Positions 25,147 through 34,116 are shown, counted from the first letter of the stretch. The stretch is DNA of 64,000 nt from Leptofilum sp965223525 (GCF_965223525.1 NZ_OZ245005.1:62001-126000), one strand, 5' to 3'. The notes: a model not told the origin generated them from the sequence alone. Made by a program: numbers and translations.

Positions 25147-25202
25147 ACATCGTCCTTTTCTCGGCGGTAGCCTGTCTAGGTGGACAGTGTACAAGTGGAC
25201 AA
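25122..25202 (-). promoter_or_regulatory. Shared regulatory module, site 2 (upstream of the Lnt-like gene)
   Basis: Minus-strand TAAACT at 25127-25122, 19 bp, ACATCGTCCTTT (plus-strand reading) at 25147-25158, 14 bp, then tandem 15-bp units TGTCTAGGTGGACAG (25173-25187) and TGTACAAGTGGACAA (25188-25202). The 12-bp box is identical to that of site 3. Confidence 0.75.
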
Positions 25203-25217
25203 TCGCCATATGAGCTT

Positions 25218-25982
25218 TTACCATCCCATCTCTAATAACCACTGCAATAATTTTTGCTCTCGCTCAATGTTATCATTATTAGCTGCCTGCAATTTTCCCA
25301 GATAGTAATCACCCTCGATACGGCCGTCTATCATAAAAAGAACGCGCTCTGTTTTTGCGGCCACCTTGACATCGTGGGTAACGAGCATAATAGTTGTTCC
25401 CGACTCGTTTATATCCCTAAATATCTCCATTATTTCATTGGCTGACTTTGAATTTAGAGCACCAGTGGGTTCGTCACCAAATATAATATCTGGCTTATTA
25501 ATGAGGGCGCGGCAAATGGCGGCTCTTTGCAGTTGACCCCCAGATGCCTGGGTGATGTCATTATCAGCCAGTTCACTAATGCCCGTTCTGGCCATCAGTT
25601 CGCGGGCAAATTGATTGATCTCTTTGCGGCTTCCATTTTTTGCCATGTAGGCGGATACAACAATATTGTCAATGATGCCGAGATTTTTTAATAAATTGAT
25701 CTGCTGAAAAACGAAACCCATTTTATGCAATCGCAATACGGACATTTCTTTCTCGGATAAATCGGCCAATTCAGTCCCCTTAAACACGACGCTGCCGGAT
25801 GTCATTTTGTCCATTCCGCTGATGTTATAGAGTAAGGTGGATTTGCCGGAACCGGATGGCCCCATCACAGAGACAAATTCGCCCGGTTTAATCTGCAAAC
25901 TCACGTTGTTTAAGACAGTCTGTTCTCTTTTGTTGACAACATACGTTTTACATAAATCTTTAGCTGCTAAAATGGTGTTCAT
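25218..25982 (-). CDS. ABC transporter ATP-binding protein, LolD/MacB type
   Basis: 254 residues. Walker A MGPSGSGKSTLLYNI, Q-loop VFQQINLLKNL, a signature written ASGGQLQRAAI (canonical LSGGQ has become ASGGQ), Walker B IIFGDEPTGALN and H-loop VTHDVKVA are present. It pairs with the FtsX-like permease whose stop is 13 bp upstream of this start. GGAGG lies before the ATG. Such pairs extrude antimicrobial peptides or lipids or act as sensors in resistance modules; which applies is unknown. Confidence 0.94.
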   Translation of the reverse strand: MNTILAAKDLCKTYVVNKREQTVLNNVSLQIKPGEFVSVMGPSGSGKSTLLYNISGMDKMTSGSVVFKGTELADLSEKEMSVLRLHKMGFVFQQINLLKNLGIIDNIVVSAYMAKNGSRKEINQFARELMARTGISELADNDITQASGGQLQRAAICRALINKPDIIFGDEPTGALNSKSANEIMEIFRDINESGTTIMLVTHDVKVAAKTERVLFMIDGRIEGDYYLGKLQAANNDNIEREQKLLQWLLEMGW

Positions 25983-25995
25983 TATTATTCCTCCA

Positions 25996-28344
25996 TTATT
26001 CTGAGGTCATGTCAGAAATATTAAAATCTTTCATGGATACAATACTCAGCCAAGTAGTTAAGGTGACGACAAGCATCAAGGCAATCGGGCTTAAAATATA
26101 AGCGTGGAACGGATTGATAATAAACTCGATATTGGGTGCCCCGACTATTGACAATACCGCGCCAATCAGATTCTGACCGAGTGTGTTTGAGAAAATAGTA
26201 CCCAGAATAATGCCGCTGTTTAAGATGAGTAACGCTCTGGTTACGTATTGCAATTGGATGTTTTGTAATGAAAAGCCAAGCCCCTTCATAATCGCTATTT
26301 GTGACATATCTTTTGCTATCAGCATTTTTAAGAACAGCGATGTAATCAAGATGGCCACGACGACGGCAACGGCAATGGCGACAATGGTCAGCAGCTTTAG
26401 CTGGTCGGTGGTTCCGGCAAAGGTTTGATCGAGATAGCCTTCTATGTTGGTTATTTTTGCCGGGAAAAATGCGGCGGCATATTCTTCTATCTTTTCATCC
26501 GTATCCGACCCGACATCTAAGCTGATTCTGTACCAAGCGGCCGTTTCATGGTCTGGCGGCATGGGCGATTTTGCAGTGCGACCACCATCGGTGATATCCT
26601 GATAAATGCCGGTAACTACCATCTCTTTGATCTGCCCACCGACAATCAATTGGATGTTTTGTCCAACGCTTTTGTCAAGTTCATCGGCGCTAAGATAGGA
26701 AAGAGCGATTTCGTTTTCTTTTACGGGAGCCGCCCCTTCGAGGTATTCCAGGGGGAAGGTGGTAAAATCTCCAGTTTCGACGCTCAGGCTTTCTGCATAA
26801 CCATCTGCGTTGAGAACTTGGAACTTGCTTGTGATCAAGGGTGAGAACCGCTCTACGTCGGCATCGTTTGCCAGGTAGGTGCTCACATTATCGAAGCGTT
26901 CGATGATGTCATCTGTCTGGCGTAAATCAATTAGAATATCACTGCTCCCCAGCCCCATATAGGCCACAAATTCGGGAGACTGGAGAGTGTTTAGGAGATT
27001 TAGGGGGACAATGATGATGAAGGTGCAGACTAAAAAGACAAAGAAGAGCAGCGTATATAATCTGAATCGTAGGAAAACATCTCTTAGCCCTAAAAAGATA
27101 TTGACATTGAAGCGGTCGTTTTTATGCAGTGGAAAAAGGCTCTTGCCGCTATAGGTTTCTCCGGTATTGCCTAGACGCAGGGCTTGAACGGCCGTTATCC
27201 TATCAAACCTTCTCAACGTCAACAGACAGTAAAACAGGACAATAAAAAATATCAATGAGGCCGCCAGGAATGGGGCAATAAGATGCACACTGTTTTTCGG
27301 AGCAGAGCCGATATAGAGCATCATATTGGCGGAGAACAACTTGCTTAAAAATAGTGATAGGATGTACCCGGTTGCAACCGCGCCCGCGGCCATCACAACA
27401 TATTTTGACAGGTAGATCTTTTTGATATCGGGTTGTGGAATCCCAATGGCCTTCATGACGCCAATTTCTTTGTAATCTTCCTCAATGGTTGCCAAAATGG
27501 TAAATCGTAGGCAGAGCAGAGCCACCACGTTTAATAAAAGGCTGATAAATATGATGACGGCCGCTATCAGGCCGTCCGTTAGCGCATTGAGCGTTTTGAG
27601 CAAATCATAATCAATCGGCGGGCCCTTTTGTGGCAAGCTAGATAATTTATAGGCACTGCCGAATTCGGTGAGCTGGCTCAAATCGTTTAGCTGAAAGCCA
27701 ATCTGGTATTCAATGACGCCAAAGTTCTCTTTGAGGGCTTCAAAATCATGATCGCTAACGACAAAACGTTTAGAGCTGATAATGGAGGGATTCATCTGTA
27801 CGTCTCGCACAAAACTCACCACTGTAAATTCCAACTGCATCTGATCGTTTTGAATTCTAACGGTGTCGCCAATCTGCATTTCTCTGTTTTGCATGTAGTA
27901 GATGGGAACGCCGATTTGACCGTCAGCCACTTCAATGAGCTGGTTTTGTAAATCCAGTAAAAAATCAAAGGAATCATTCTGTTTCACAAACCCCATTTCC
28001 ATCACCCCGGCTTCTTCTGGTGTGGGGCTGTCCTTAAAATAAACGTTGGATTCGTGAATGTTAATGGAAACTGCCGTTTGTTGACCCTTTATCAATTCAT
28101 TGCCGAGTACCCATTCGTCAATATCCGCCTGCTCAAATTCTCCGGCGTGATATTGGACAAAGTGTGCCGCATTTGATTTCTCAAACAGATGAGTCAGCGA
28201 ATTGCTTAACTCGATAAACATATTTGCACCGCTGGCCATCAGGGCTGCCGAAAGCATAATAAAGATAAAAACGGCGACCGTAATAATCTTTTTCCTGAGG
28301 AAATCTTTTTTGAGCATTTTCAGTCGGAGCATGTTCCGCAACAT
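25996..28344 (-). CDS. FtsX-like ABC transporter permease
   Basis: 782 residues. A first helix near residues 20-40 is followed by a large extracytoplasmic domain, a three-helix FtsX block (about 260-390), another helix and second extracytoplasmic domain, and a terminal FtsX block (about 670-775). This double-FtsX plan matches MacB- or YtrF-like permeases. AAAGG lies before the ATG at 28344. It has few ACGGCCGT sites (one exact) and AT-richer codons than its neighbours, which may mean later acquisition. Its promoter module lies at 28434-28515, and the divergent genes encode a sensor kinase and regulator. Confidence 0.92.
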   Translation of the reverse strand: MLRNMLRLKMLKKDFLRKKIITVAVFIFIMLSAALMASGANMFIELSNSLTHLFEKSNAAHFVQYHAGEFEQADIDEWVLGNELIKGQQTAVSINIHESNVYFKDSPTPEEAGVMEMGFVKQNDSFDFLLDLQNQLIEVADGQIGVPIYYMQNREMQIGDTVRIQNDQMQLEFTVVSFVRDVQMNPSIISSKRFVVSDHDFEALKENFGVIEYQIGFQLNDLSQLTEFGSAYKLSSLPQKGPPIDYDLLKTLNALTDGLIAAVIIFISLLLNVVALLCLRFTILATIEEDYKEIGVMKAIGIPQPDIKKIYLSKYVVMAAGAVATGYILSLFLSKLFSANMMLYIGSAPKNSVHLIAPFLAASLIFFIVLFYCLLTLRRFDRITAVQALRLGNTGETYSGKSLFPLHKNDRFNVNIFLGLRDVFLRFRLYTLLFFVFLVCTFIIIVPLNLLNTLQSPEFVAYMGLGSSDILIDLRQTDDIIERFDNVSTYLANDADVERFSPLITSKFQVLNADGYAESLSVETGDFTTFPLEYLEGAAPVKENEIALSYLSADELDKSVGQNIQLIVGGQIKEMVVTGIYQDITDGGRTAKSPMPPDHETAAWYRISLDVGSDTDEKIEEYAAAFFPAKITNIEGYLDQTFAGTTDQLKLLTIVAIAVAVVVAILITSLFLKMLIAKDMSQIAIMKGLGFSLQNIQLQYVTRALLILNSGIILGTIFSNTLGQNLIGAVLSIVGAPNIEFIINPFHAYILSPIALMLVVTLTTWLSIVSMKDFNISDMTSE

Positions 28345-28433
28345 AACATCACCTTTATTCAATCACCTGCTGCCCAGCTTCGGCTAAAAGTAACCTGACT
28401 GGGCTGCCTCTCAGAATAGTTTGATTCATTTTT

Positions 28434-28515
28434 AGTTTAATTATTCGTGGGGTTCACCACATCGTCCTTTGCTGTGCGTTCCCTTGTACAATTGGGCAGT
28501 GTACAAATGGGCAAT
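28434..28515 (-). promoter_or_regulatory. Shared regulatory module, site 3 (upstream of the FtsX operon)
   Basis: Minus-strand TAAACT at 28439-28434, 20 bp, ACATCGTCCTTT at 28460-28471, 14 bp, then perfect tandem units TGTACAATTGGGCAG (28486-28500) and TGTACAAATGGGCAA (28501-28515). The units also lie 21 bp upstream of the -10 box of the divergent kinase gene. Confidence 0.78.
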
Positions 28516-28536
28516 TTCCAGCAGGCCGAATCAAGG

Positions 28537-28542
28537 TACAAT
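28537..28542 (+). promoter_or_regulatory. -10 box giving a leaderless kinase transcript
   Basis: TACAAT ends 6 nt before the ATG at 28549; no ribosome-binding site is seen. The tandem 15-bp units end 21 bp upstream, a typical activator position. Confidence 0.65.
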
Positions 28543-28548
28543 AGCGGC

Positions 28549-29760
28549 ATGATGCAAGCAATTCGCCACATTTTCCAAAGTGATGATCTGGCCGAAGCAC
28601 GGCCGTTTTACATCATCCTCACCGTTCTCATCCTCATCACCTGTGCCTTGACGCTGTTTCAGCCACCCAACCCCATGCCCTTCGGCCGTATCCCTGTTTT
28701 TGGCTTGCTGCTGCTGTTACATTTAGGTTTGCATTGGACGAGTGGGCTGGTCGCCAAGCGTTCCCGCTGGCATGCGGGGTATCTAGTGGGTCAAGGCGTG
28801 TTGGCCTTGGCTCTCGTGCTGGTTTCGCAAAGGCCGGAGCTGGTGCTGGTGTTCTACGCGGCCTTAATTGCTGAGACCTTGGGGCTTTTTGGTCTGACAA
28901 GGCTGACGGCCGTGAGCGTGGGGGGATATGTTCTGTTAACCTTTGTCGCGTTTTATTTGCTGGGGGAGCAGCCGCTTTTAGCAGAATGGACATCACCTGC
29001 TATCTCTACATTGGCTTTGTGCATCGTTTTTATGGTCTTGTACCGGCGACAGTCTGAGGCGCGGCAGCGCAGCCAGGCGCTGTTGGCAGAATTGGAAACG
29101 GCACATCATCAACTGGCCGACTATGCCACCCAGGTAGAGGATTTGACGCTGGCGGCCGAGCGGCAGCGAATGGCGCGGGAGTTGCACGACACGCTAGCGC
29201 AAGGGGTGGCTAGCCTGGTTTTGCGTCTGGAAGCAGCCAATAATCATCTGGAAAACGGCCGTATCCCCCGCGCCCAAGAGATCGTTCAGCAAAGCATGAA
29301 GCGCGCCCGCAGCACCTTGGCCGCTGCCCGTGCCGCCATTGATGATTTGCGCCTCGATAACAAAACGTTGGATGAGGCGATTCAGCAACGTGTGGATCGG
29401 TTTACCCAGGCAACGGGCATCGTTTGTCACCTCACGCTGGATTTGGCTCAAGAAACGGCCGTTCCGCTCACAATTGCCGACCACGCTGAACGAATCATTA
29501 GCGAAAGTTTGGCTAACATTACCCGCCACGCTCAAGCGAATAATGTCTGGCTGGACGTTGCCCAGTCAGGCGAGCGGCTAACGATTGAGGTGCGGGATGA
29601 TGGGGTAGGCTTTGATGCGGAAACGGCCGTTCGTGCGGGACATTATGGCTTGTTGGGCATGCGTGAACGAACCCGCTTGGTCAACGGCACATTTGAGATC
29701 GGCAGTGAGCCGGAAAAAGGAGCCCGTTTGAGCATCACATTGCCGTTGGAGGCATCATGA
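28549..29760 (+). CDS. NarL-type sensor histidine kinase
   Basis: 403 residues. Five or six transmembrane helices (about 18-165) form a compact sensor without a large external loop. A coiled linker leads to the HisKA_3 domain with ERQRMARELHDTLAQG (phosphorylated His), then a HATPase domain with ESLANITRHAQA and VRDDGVGFD. Such intramembrane-sensing kinases (DesK/LiaS-like) often watch the membrane or a partner transporter. The response-regulator gene overlaps its stop by 4 bp. It is divergent from the FtsX transporter operon. An ATG at 28552 is an equally possible start. Confidence 0.93.
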   Translation: MMQAIRHIFQSDDLAEARPFYIILTVLILITCALTLFQPPNPMPFGRIPVFGLLLLLHLGLHWTSGLVAKRSRWHAGYLVGQGVLALALVLVSQRPELVLVFYAALIAETLGLFGLTRLTAVSVGGYVLLTFVAFYLLGEQPLLAEWTSPAISTLALCIVFMVLYRRQSEARQRSQALLAELETAHHQLADYATQVEDLTLAAERQRMARELHDTLAQGVASLVLRLEAANNHLENGRIPRAQEIVQQSMKRARSTLAAARAAIDDLRLDNKTLDEAIQQRVDRFTQATGIVCHLTLDLAQETAVPLTIADHAERIISESLANITRHAQANNVWLDVAQSGERLTIEVRDDGVGFDAETAVRAGHYGLLGMRERTRLVNGTFEIGSEPEKGARLSITLPLEAS

Positions 29761-30404
29761 GTAACTTAATCCGCGTTTTAATTACAGACGACCATTCGAT
29801 TGTCCGCGAAGGATTAACCCTGATTTTGGAAACGGCCGACGACATTGTGGTTGTTGGCGAAGCGGCTGATGGGGCAGAAGCACTCAAACTGGTGGCTGAA
29901 CAGCAGCCTGACGTGGTGCTGATGGATTTACGAATGCCGGGGATGGATGGCCTAACGGCTATTGAGCATTTGCAACGCGACCACCCGCAAGTGGCTGTTG
30001 TTATTCTAACAACCTACAACGAAGATAATTTGATGCTGCGCGGCTTACGGGCTGGTGCTAAAGGCTTTCTGCTAAAAGACACGCCTCGGACAACGCTGCT
30101 GGAGACCATTCAGGCTGCTGCCAAAGGGGAATCTTTATTGAGTGCTGATGTGATGGGTCGGTTGATGGCAAATATGCAGGCAGAGAAAAAATTACCGACA
30201 CCCTTAAACAACACTCCCCTAACTGAGCGCGAACTGCAAACCTTACGTGCTGTTGCCGCAGGGAACACAAACAAAGGGGTCGCTGTGCATCTCGGTATTT
30301 CCGAGCGAACGGTAAAGGCACACCTGACAAGCGTTTACAACAAATTAGGCGTGGATTCGCGTGCTGCCGCTATAGCCGTTGCTGCCCAACAGGATTTACT
30401 TTAA
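29757..30404 (+). CDS. NarL/FixJ-family response regulator
   Basis: 215 residues. The receiver has the acidic pair Asp11-Asp12, phospho-acceptor Asp57 (VVLMDLRMPG), Thr in LTTYN and Lys in FLLKDTP. The C-terminal LuxR helix-turn-helix starts at LTERELQTLRAV and contains ISERTVKAHLTSVYNKLGV. It is translated by an ATGA overlap with the kinase gene. It is the best candidate to bind the tandem TGTACAA-N-TGGRCAR units shared by three nearby transcription units, though the MalT-like regulator cannot be excluded. A hairpin terminator follows. Confidence 0.95.
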   Translation: MSNLIRVLITDDHSIVREGLTLILETADDIVVVGEAADGAEALKLVAEQQPDVVLMDLRMPGMDGLTAIEHLQRDHPQVAVVILTTYNEDNLMLRGLRAGAKGFLLKDTPRTTLLETIQAAAKGESLLSADVMGRLMANMQAEKKLPTPLNNTPLTERELQTLRAVAAGNTNKGVAVHLGISERTVKAHLTSVYNKLGVDSRAAAIAVAAQQDLL

Positions 30405-30442
30405 CTTTGGGCTCGGCCGTAAATACCCAGTCTATAAGCAAA

Positions 30443-30466
30443 AACGCCACCAGCAAAGGTGGCGTT
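30443..30466. terminator. Stem-loop terminator after the two-component genes
   Basis: AACGCCACC and GGTGGCGTT enclose six nt, followed by a T-rich stretch on the plus strand and preceded by A-runs, so it can also end the convergent rpsT transcript. Confidence 0.82.
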
Positions 30467-30495
30467 CTCGTTTTAATTTGGTGGTGCGAATGAAA

Positions 30496-30768
30496 TTAGC
30501 TTTCTTGACGAGCTTTTTCTAGAGCAGCCATGAGGCGACCCTTACGGCGGGCGGCGTTACGCGGATGCAAAACCTTCTTCCGGGCTGCTTTGTCTAGCGT
30601 TTTATAGGCCATGTTAGCTGATGCTTGCGCTTCATCTAATTTGCCATCAGCAATGAGCTGACGGGTGCGCTTGACGTAGGTACGCGCCGCAGAAATGTAG
30701 GTGCGGTTGTGTGCAGTGCGCTTTTGTGTTTGCCGAATCCGTTTTTTCGCAGATTGAATGTTAGCCAA
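30496..30768 (-). CDS. rpsT: 30S ribosomal protein S20, TTG start
   Basis: 90 residues, normal for S20, which binds 16S rRNA in the small-subunit body. ANIQSAKKRIRQTQKR at the N-terminus and the LHPRNAARRKGRL segment are diagnostic. The start is TTG at 30768 with GGAGG 8 nt upstream; no ATG fits. S20 in E. coli also uses a non-ATG (UUG) start that takes part in autoregulation, so the codon may have the same purpose here. The about 115-nt leader holds two consecutive hairpins, and a good promoter lies at 30890-30917. Confidence 0.97.
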   Translation of the reverse strand: MANIQSAKKRIRQTQKRTAHNRTYISAARTYVKRTRQLIADGKLDEAQASANMAYKTLDKAARKKVLHPRNAARRKGRLMAALEKARQES

Positions 30769-30793
30769 AGTAAAAACCTCCGTTGTGCTTGAC

Positions 30794-30859
30794 GATGTTG
30801 TCCAGAATTTAGCAACATCTGTGAAAGCAATTTTTTGTGATTTACATTATTGCTTTCAC
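30794..30859 (-). promoter_or_regulatory. Two-hairpin leader of rpsT
   Basis: Two stem-loops follow each other in the leader: perfect 11-bp arms GTGAAAGCAAT / ATTGCTTTCAC (30821-30831 and 30849-30859), then 7-bp arms GATGTTG / CAACATC (30794-30800 and 30813-30819). They end just before the ribosome-binding site, a layout suited to feedback by S20; binding itself is inferred. Confidence 0.55.
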
Positions 30860-30889
30860 GAAAACCTTAGAGGCGTGAGAGCGGGAGAA

Positions 30890-30917
30890 ATAATAACATA
30901 AACAGGCAGGTTTGCAA
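30890..30917 (-). promoter_or_regulatory. Promoter of rpsT
   Basis: On the minus strand TTGCAA (30917-30912), 16 bp, TATTAT (30895-30890). Confidence 0.65.
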
Positions 30918-30945
30918 GTTCTTGCCGTCTAATTTTTCAGGGTGA

Positions 30946-31683
30946 TTAGGGGGCTGTTTTTTCGATAACGGCCGTATAATCCACACCGTCTTCTCGCGGC
31001 ACAATTTGGGCAATGTGCCAGCCTGTGCCTTCTACAATTTCTGCCATTTCTTCTGGTGAGACCATTAAGTACTCGAACCAGGGGCCAATCATCGTTTTGT
31101 AGCGCACGCGCAGGCGTAGTTGACCCGGCAGGCGGCCCAATTGGCGGTTCCGTTCATGGAAGGCAAGATGTTGAGGATTGTCGGTTTTGTGAATGTTGCG
31201 CGACTCTGTCAGGATACGGCCGTTGCGGGTTGTCATGTGGTAAAAACGGCGCAGTAGCCATTTGGCGCGCTTTGGATTGCCAAACAGGCCAAAGTTGTTG
31301 CCGAACATCACAATCGTGCCGAAGATGCCAAGCTTGTTGCGGCTAGCCTGGGTAATGGAGAGGAGACGCGCATCCTGCACGCCGCGCAGCTTGGCTGTTT
31401 GAATAGCCAGCGGCGAGTTGTCTATGCCCACAACGTTGTGTCCCTGGTTTTGCAAGAAGAGGCATACACGCCCAGGGCCACAGCCCACGTCTAGCACACG
31501 GTCATGAATGAGGGAGAGGACGGCCGTTTGATTTTCCGTCCAATCCTCCATAGGCGAAAAATAGATGGCTGGGCCTCGTGAAGCACCAATATAGCCATCG
31601 TCCCGCTCAATAATTTCGATTACCTGCTCACCCTGATAAAAATCGTAAACTGCCTGCCCAAAAGCATCACCTTCTCGTTTCAT
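30946..31683 (-). CDS. Class I SAM-dependent methyltransferase
   Basis: 245 residues. The SAM-binding motif I is VLDVGCGPGRVCLF near residue 64, with the acidic motif II VVGIDNS after it and MFGNNFGLFG at the motif IV position. The N-terminal YDFYQGEQVIEIIERDDG region is not diagnostic. The substrate is unknown. It starts 2 bp after the glgB stop, so it is cotranslated with the branching enzyme, an uncommon pairing that may hint at methylated sugars or may be chance. Confidence 0.88.
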   Translation of the reverse strand: MKREGDAFGQAVYDFYQGEQVIEIIERDDGYIGASRGPAIYFSPMEDWTENQTAVLSLIHDRVLDVGCGPGRVCLFLQNQGHNVVGIDNSPLAIQTAKLRGVQDARLLSITQASRNKLGIFGTIVMFGNNFGLFGNPKRAKWLLRRFYHMTTRNGRILTESRNIHKTDNPQHLAFHERNRQLGRLPGQLRLRVRYKTMIGPWFEYLMVSPEEMAEIVEGTGWHIAQIVPREDGVDYTAVIEKTAP

Positions 31684-31685
31684 CT

Positions 31686-33899
31686 TTAATCTTTTACCTT
31701 CTTAAAAAAGAGACCGCCAAGCGGGGGCAGCGTGATAACAATGGAGTAGGGTTGATCATGCCAGGGAATCTCCTCGGCCACAAATTCACCTTCGTTAATT
31801 ACATTGCCGCCTGCAAATTGCTTGGCATCGCTGTTGAGGAGCTCACAGTAGATGCCGGCTTCTGGCACACCTAGCCGGTAATTGTCTCTAACCACAGGTG
31901 TGAAGTTTAATCCTACCAGCACCGCCTCGTTTCTTGTTGGCGCGTGGCGCATAAATGAGAGAATGCTGCGCTGTGCGTCCCGAAAATCGAGCCATTGAAA
32001 CCCTTCCCAACCGTTATCATCTTCGTATAGTGCTGGTTCTGCGGTATACAAATGGTTGAGTGCCTTCACAAAATTTTGCAGCCCCAGATGCTCTTTGTTA
32101 TCAAGCAAGTACCAGTCCAGGCTACGGGCTTCGCTCCATTCTTGCCATTGACCAATATCGCCCCCCATAAATAGTAATTTCTTGCCTGGATGCGCCCACT
32201 GATAGGTGTAGAGCAGTCGCAAATTGGCAAATTTTTGCCACAGATCGCCTGGCATTTTGTCTACCATGCTCTTTTTCAGATGAACGACTTCATCGTGCGA
32301 AAGGGGCAGCGCGAACTTTTCGCTAAAGGCATACAGCATGGAGAAGGTGAGTGAGCCCTGATGGTATGCTCGATAAACTGGATCGTTTTTGAAGTAGCGT
32401 AGGGTATCGTGCATCCAGCCCATATTCCATTTGAGGTCGAAGCCCAAATTTTGGGGGTTATCGGCAGTGGGGTGGGTGACCCCGGGCCAAGAGGTGGATT
32501 CTTCAGCAATGGTAAGTGTATGCGGAAAGCTAGCGTGAACACGGTCATTAAACTCGCGTAGGAATTGGAGTGCATCAATATTTTCGCGGCCACCGTATCG
32601 GTTTGGCAGCCATTCGCCATCTTCACGGGAGAAATCCAGGTACAGCATGGAGGCAACGGCGTCCACACGCAAGCCATCAATATGATATTTGTCTAACCAG
32701 AATAGCGCATTGCTAATGAGAAATTGGCGGACTTCGTTACGGCCGTAATTAAAAATATACGTTCCCCAATCTGGATGCGCTCCCAGGCGTGGGTCTTCAT
32801 GTTCGTATAAATGTGTGCCATCGAAGAAGCCAAGACCGTGCTGATCCATCGGGAAATGTGCCGGTACCCAATCTAAAATAACGCCAATTTCTGCCTGATG
32901 GCAGGCATCTACAAAGGCCATGAAATCATCAGGCGTGCCAAAGCGGCTGGTGGGGGCAAAATAACCGGTTACTTGGTATCCCCATGAGCCATCGAAGGGA
33001 TGTTCGGAAACGGGCAACAACTCGATGTGTGTGTAGCCCATCTCTTTCACGTAGGGAATAAGGTCTGTGATAAGTTCTTGGTACGTGAGCCACTCCCAGC
33101 CATCTTTCAGCTTCCAAGAGCCTAAATGAAGCTCGTAGATGGTAATAGGGCCATTGAGCGCGTTGTGCTGGCTGCGATTTTCCATCCAATCACTATCTTG
33201 CCACGTATAATCATCAATTTTCCAAACGACAGAGGCGGTATCTGGACGCATTTGGCTGGCAAAGGCAACCGGATCAGCTTTGGCTACGGTGTAATCTTTA
33301 TAATTGGTTTTGATTTCATACTTGTACATTTCGCCTTGCGCCAGCCCAGGTATGAAGATTTCCCAAAGGCCACTGCCGGGGTGAAAGCGCATTGGGTGGC
33401 GACGGCCGTCCCAATTGTTGAAGTTGCCAACAACACTCACGCGCCGGGCATTTGGCGCCCAAATTAAAAAGTGCACACCAGCAACGCCATTGATAGTCAT
33501 GAGGTGCGCGCCTAAATGTTCATACGCCTTCTCATGCGTGCCTTCAGCCAGCAAATATCTGTCGGTGTCTGACAGTGTGCTGCTAAAAGCGTAGGGGTCT
33601 TCGTATAGTAGTGTGTCGCCAGCATGGGTTTGTACTTCAAGCTGGTAGGTAGCGCCCGGCTCAACCCGTGGTGCAACAAGCTCAAAAAAGCCATCCCAAT
33701 GGTGGCGGGTGAAGGGGAGCAATTGGCCTGCAATATGTGCTGTCACTGCTTCTGCATGTGGCAAGAAGGCACGAATTGCCAACCCATCGGCTACTTCATG
33801 TGGCCCCAGCACACCGAAGGGGTTGCTATGATTCCCGCTTACAATCGCTTCAATATCACTTGTGCTGACTGTCGCTGTGCGTTTCTCTTCCTGTGGCAT
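31686..33899 (-). CDS. glgB: 1,4-alpha-glucan branching enzyme
   Basis: 737 residues, full length, GH13_9. It transfers alpha-1,4 chains to form alpha-1,6 branches in glycogen. After an N-terminal beta module (about 15-110) and CBM48 comes the catalytic barrel with DWVPAHFP, the nucleophile Asp in GLRVDAVASMLY, the acid Glu in TIAEESTSWP and the third Asp in LSHDEVVH. AGGA precedes the ATG at 33899 by 9 nt; a GTG at 33905 is in frame but too close to the ribosome-binding site. No other glycogen genes are adjacent. Confidence 0.96.
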   Translation of the reverse strand: MPQEEKRTATVSTSDIEAIVSGNHSNPFGVLGPHEVADGLAIRAFLPHAEAVTAHIAGQLLPFTRHHWDGFFELVAPRVEPGATYQLEVQTHAGDTLLYEDPYAFSSTLSDTDRYLLAEGTHEKAYEHLGAHLMTINGVAGVHFLIWAPNARRVSVVGNFNNWDGRRHPMRFHPGSGLWEIFIPGLAQGEMYKYEIKTNYKDYTVAKADPVAFASQMRPDTASVVWKIDDYTWQDSDWMENRSQHNALNGPITIYELHLGSWKLKDGWEWLTYQELITDLIPYVKEMGYTHIELLPVSEHPFDGSWGYQVTGYFAPTSRFGTPDDFMAFVDACHQAEIGVILDWVPAHFPMDQHGLGFFDGTHLYEHEDPRLGAHPDWGTYIFNYGRNEVRQFLISNALFWLDKYHIDGLRVDAVASMLYLDFSREDGEWLPNRYGGRENIDALQFLREFNDRVHASFPHTLTIAEESTSWPGVTHPTADNPQNLGFDLKWNMGWMHDTLRYFKNDPVYRAYHQGSLTFSMLYAFSEKFALPLSHDEVVHLKKSMVDKMPGDLWQKFANLRLLYTYQWAHPGKKLLFMGGDIGQWQEWSEARSLDWYLLDNKEHLGLQNFVKALNHLYTAEPALYEDDNGWEGFQWLDFRDAQRSILSFMRHAPTRNEAVLVGLNFTPVVRDNYRLGVPEAGIYCELLNSDAKQFAGGNVINEGEFVAEEIPWHDQPYSIVITLPPLGGLFFKKVKD

Positions 33900-34046
33900 A
33901 GACACTTCCTGAATTTTTGTTTATATTCTACTGGATATTGTTGGGTTGGCGAGACAAGTTCCAAATTGAGACCGGTGTGTGAGAAATATTTTCTATTTTG
34001 CAAATAATTTGCAGACTACTAGCAGTTGTTCCCTGAGACAAAAACT

Positions 34047-34077
34047 TCAGGAGTATCAAAAAACCGCATACTCCTGA
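34047..34077. promoter_or_regulatory. 10-bp inverted repeat upstream of the recombinase
   Basis: TCAGGAGTAT and ATACTCCTGA are perfect arms around 11 bp. The right arm ends 26 bp before the -10 box of the recombinase gene, so it may be an operator. Its shape also resembles a tyrosine-recombinase core site, though the spacer is longer than the usual 6-8 bp. Confidence 0.5.
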
Positions 34078-34103
34078 TAATATGTGTTAATACGAGTATA
34101 TGC

Positions 34104-34109
34104 TACAAT
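34104..34109 (+). promoter_or_regulatory. -10 box giving a leaderless recombinase transcript
   Basis: TACAAT ends 7 nt before the ATG at 34117; no ribosome-binding site precedes the start. Confidence 0.6.
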
Positions 34110-34116
34110 ACAAACC

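Noticed and set aside
28486..28515. Reading the TGTACAA units as LexA- or Fur-type boxes
   Set aside because: They are 15-bp direct repeats, not the inverted repeats of those regulators, and the neighbours are not SOS or iron genes.
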